This document shows, in pieces, positions 4,135 to 6,479 of a stretch of DNA of 6,479 nt. Source of the stretch: JBBRMY01 sp038230595 (GTDB taxonomy: Bacteria > Bacteroidota > Ignavibacteria > Tepidaquicellales > Tepidaquicellaceae); contig JBBRMY010000138.1 of the NCBI GenBank assembly GCA_038230595.1, forward strand, positions 1 to 6,479, read 5' to 3'. The notes beneath the pieces were generated by a model. That model was given only the letters and a program-made list of their open reading frames with translations, had not been told where the DNA came from and searched no databases. Position numbers and translations under genes: made by a program. How positions within the stretch are numbered: position 1 is the first letter of the stretch; every line of letters starts with the position of its first letter.

Positions 4135-6459
4135 TACAAAAATTTCCCCGAAAATATAACTTTACCGCAGTTAGAACAGCAGATACTTGAATACTGGGCT
4201 GAGAATGATGTTTTTAATAAGAGTATCGATAAAAACGACGATTCGAAGCATTTCACTTTTTATGAGGGTCCTCCAACTGCAAACGGCAATCCCGGCATCC
4301 ACCACGTTATTTCCCGTACTATAAAAGACCTTTTCTGCCGGTATAAAACCATGCAGGGCTTCAAAGTTTACAGAAAAGCCGGATGGGATACTCACGGGCT
4401 GCCTGTTGAAATTGAAGTTGAAAAAAAGCTCGGTATAAAATCAAAAGATGAGATAAAGGAATTCGGGGTTGAGAACTTCAATAAGGTCTGCAAGGAATCG
4501 ATCTTTACTTATAAAGACCGCTGGGAAGAGCTTACAAAGCGAATGGGCTACTGGGTTAATCTGGATGACGCCTATATAACTTTTAATAATGAATATATAG
4601 AATCTGTCTGGTGGGCTTTGCAGCAATTCTTTGAAAAAGATAAGATGTATATGGGATTTAAAATACTTCCCTTCTGTCCTGTCTGCGAGTCTTCTCTTTC
4701 CTCTCATGAAGTTGCGCAGGGTTATGAAGACCTGAAAGATCCTTCAGTTTATGTTAAGTTCAAAATAACTTCAGGCGAATTTAAAGGAAGTGATTTCCTT
4801 GTATGGACTACTACTCCATGGACTTTGCCATCGAATGTTGCTTTAGCAGTGCATCCGGAATTCACATACGTACAAATAAGAACTGAGAAAAATGAAGACT
4901 TTATTTTATTAAAGGACAGACTTGCATCAGTCTCCGACGAGTACTCAATAATTAAAGAAGTAAAAGGGAAAGATTTAGAGCTAACTGAATACGAAAAGCT
5001 TTTTGATTATTACACTCCTGAGAAGAAAGCTTACTATGTAACACTTGGCAATTTTGTTTCTGCAGAAGACGGTACGGGAATTGTCCACATGGCTCCCGCA
5101 TTCGGCGCAGACGATTATGAAACAGGTTTAAAGTATGATCTTCCATTGATACAGGCTGTAGGACGCGACGGAAAATTCAAAAAGGAAGTTACGGATTATG
5201 CCGGCAGAAATTTCAAAGAAGCCGATGCAGATATAATTATTCATCTTAAAAAGTCCGGCAGATTATATAAAAAGGAAATGTTCGTTCACTCATATCCTCA
5301 TTGCTGGAGACACCATGTTCCTTTAATGTATTATGCAACCGATTCATGGTTCATAAGAACTACGACTTACAATGACAGAATGCTTGAGCTGAATAAGAAT
5401 ATTCACTGGCATCCTGAAGAAACAGGCACAGGACGATTTGCTAACTGGCTTGAAGATAATATTGACTGGACGCTTTCACGCGACAGGTTCTGGGGAACTC
5501 CCCTGCCAATCTGGTATTATACTGATGCTGACGGAAAAATAAATTACGAATGCATTGGAAGCATTGAAGAGCTTAAGAGCAAAGCAATAAACTTTGATGA
5601 AGTTTACAAAGGCAAAGAGCTTGATCTTCACAAGCCATACATCGATATGCTCGAGCTTAAGAGCAAGACCGGTGAGAAAATGAAGCGCGTAACTGAAGTT
5701 ATTGACTGCTGGTTTGACAGCGGATCGATGCCTTTTGCGCAGTATCATTATCCGTTTGAAAATAAAGAGATCTTCGACAAAAATTTCCCTGCAGATTTTA
5801 TTGCAGAAGGAGTTGACCAGACACGCGGATGGTTCTATACCCTGCTTGCAGTTAATTCATTTATATTTAATGACCGTCCATATAAAAATGTAATCTCGAA
5901 CGGTCATATAGTAGATAAAGCCGGTAAAAAGATGAGCAAGTCGATAGGAAATGTTGTCGATCCTTTCTCGATGTTCGATAAATACGGCGCAGACCTTTTA
6001 AGATGGTATCTTGTAGGAACTACTCCTGTAGGAAAGACAAAATCTTTTAATGAAGAAGATATTGTAGAGCTGAAGAATAAGCTTTTTGACACTTTAATAA
6101 ATACATATAAATTTTTTGTTATATACAGTGAGCTTTCCGGATTTGATTATTCGAAAAATGAACCGATAAAATTTACTGAGAGAAAAGTAATTGACAGATG
6201 GATCTTATCAAGGCTGAACTCAGTTAAAAAGAATTACTTTCAGCTAATGGATGAATATGATGTTACCAAAGCTGCGAGACTTATTTATGATTTTACATTA
6301 GACGAGCTTTCCAACTGGTATATCAGAAGGAACAGAAAAAGATTCCGTTCACCGGAGAATGAAAATGACAGATTATCAGCATACCAGACAGGGTTTGAAA
6401 TACTGACTGATGTTTGGAAAATGATGGCTCCTGTAGCACCATATCTGACGGAGAACTGA
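4132..6459 (+). CDS. ileS: Isoleucine-tRNA ligase with GXHH motif, C-terminus missing
   Basis: This class I synthetase charges tRNA-Ile with isoleucine in the cytoplasm and hydrolyses mischarged valine. The signature region EGPPTANGNPGIHHV (45-59) carries GIHH at 55-58 where most class I enzymes have HIGH. CP1 editing domain motifs are WTTTPWTLPSN (225-235) and GTGIVHMAPAFGADDYE (314-330), with the conserved Asp pair. Catalytic-core motifs follow: DWTLSRDRFWGTPLPIW (445-461), CWFDSGSMPFAQ (526-537), EGVDQTRGWFYTLL (559-572) and KMSKS (600-604). Residues from about 640 start the anticodon-binding helical domain (LDELSNWYIRRNRKRF, 723-738). The frame stops at TGA 6457-6459 after 775 residues; enzymes of this type usually exceed 1,000, so the rest of the anticodon-binding and C-terminal region is absent. 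As written, the product would probably not be fully functional. TTG is the only plausible start. The family call is near certain; whether the gene is intact in the organism is open. Confidence 0.95.
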   Translation: MYKNFPENITLPQLEQQILEYWAENDVFNKSIDKNDDSKHFTFYEGPPTANGNPGIHHVISRTIKDLFCRYKTMQGFKVYRKAGWDTHGLPVEIEVEKKLGIKSKDEIKEFGVENFNKVCKESIFTYKDRWEELTKRMGYWVNLDDAYITFNNEYIESVWWALQQFFEKDKMYMGFKILPFCPVCESSLSSHEVAQGYEDLKDPSVYVKFKITSGEFKGSDFLVWTTTPWTLPSNVALAVHPEFTYVQIRTEKNEDFILLKDRLASVSDEYSIIKEVKGKDLELTEYEKLFDYYTPEKKAYYVTLGNFVSAEDGTGIVHMAPAFGADDYETGLKYDLPLIQAVGRDGKFKKEVTDYAGRNFKEADADIIIHLKKSGRLYKKEMFVHSYPHCWRHHVPLMYYATDSWFIRTTTYNDRMLELNKNIHWHPEETGTGRFANWLEDNIDWTLSRDRFWGTPLPIWYYTDADGKINYECIGSIEELKSKAINFDEVYKGKELDLHKPYIDMLELKSKTGEKMKRVTEVIDCWFDSGSMPFAQYHYPFENKEIFDKNFPADFIAEGVDQTRGWFYTLLAVNSFIFNDRPYKNVISNGHIVDKAGKKMSKSIGNVVDPFSMFDKYGADLLRWYLVGTTPVGKTKSFNEEDIVELKNKLFDTLINTYKFFVIYSELSGFDYSKNEPIKFTERKVIDRWILSRLNSVKKNYFQLMDEYDVTKAARLIYDFTLDELSNWYIRRNRKRFRSPENENDRLSAYQTGFEILTDVWKMMAPVAPYLTEN

Positions 6460-6479
6460 GTTAGGCGTTTAGGGAGTGA
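6457..6479 (+). other. Abrupt loss of the ileS frame at the window end
   Basis: After APYLTEN the frame meets TGA (6457-6459). The other forward frames close at TAG 6462-6464 and TAG 6470-6472. The last 23 bases are almost free of C and made of similar short words (GAGTTAGG, CGTTTAGG, GAGTGA), like the start of a degenerate short tandem repeat. Read straight through the TGA, the frame gives VRRLGS, which could fit a family motif of the type EEIYRRL, so a point mutation is also possible. Confidence 0.5.

Noticed and set aside
4047..6092. Several short open frames opposite or within ileS
   Set aside because: They overlap the strongly conserved ileS frame in other frames and have no protein-like features of their own.
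6457..6459. UGA recoded as an amino acid across the genome
   Set aside because: No other in-frame UGA occurs in the three genes, and Trp is encoded by TGG throughout; one UGA at a sequence end is better explained by mutation or assembly error.

Overview
The window looks like a piece of an AT-rich chromosome from the Bacteroidetes/Chlorobi/Ignavibacteria group, most like Ignavibacteria. Three things point there. A secreted protein ends in a type IX secretion sorting domain with the PNPFNPSTKI-type motif. None of the three genes has a recognisable Shine-Dalgarno site. The isoleucyl-tRNA synthetase is of the type known from Bacteroidetes and relatives. This placement is an inference from protein style, not from a marker search.

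Layout. Positions 1-1276 (minus strand) hold the first 425 codons of a secreted protein of unknown function; its 3' end lies outside the window. After a 199-base gap with a REP-like palindrome comes a complete 422-residue secreted protein on the minus strand (1476-2744): signal peptide, seven repeats that should form one seven-bladed beta-propeller, and a C-terminal type IX sorting domain. The two genes point the same way and may both make exported surface proteins, but no shared pathway can be shown.

Positions 2745-4131 contain no gene I can support. The part from about 3560 onward is unusually dense in palindromes: at least nine stem-loops in about 570 bases. They include a second copy of the REP-like palindrome at 1412, a near-perfect 28-base palindrome, two copies of a composite repeat plus a fragment of a third, a nested cruciform, and two adjacent hairpins just upstream of the next gene. 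This is probably a landing zone for small non-autonomous repeats; some hairpins could also shape the 5' leader of ileS.

Positions 4132-6459 (plus strand) hold ileS, isoleucine-tRNA ligase. It starts with TTG. Its class I signature reads GIHH where the usual form is HIGH; this swapped GXHH form has been linked to very strong mupirocin resistance in type 2 IleRS. The reading frame stops after 775 codons, well short of the roughly 1,000 or more residues expected, and all three forward frames are closed within the last 23 bases. The gene is therefore truly disrupted, interrupted by a short repeat, or damaged by an assembly error at a sequence end. I found no tRNA, rRNA, CRISPR array, transposase gene or clearly new multi-gene system. 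The most notable items are the altered IleS motif, its broken 3' end and the hairpin-rich intergenic region.
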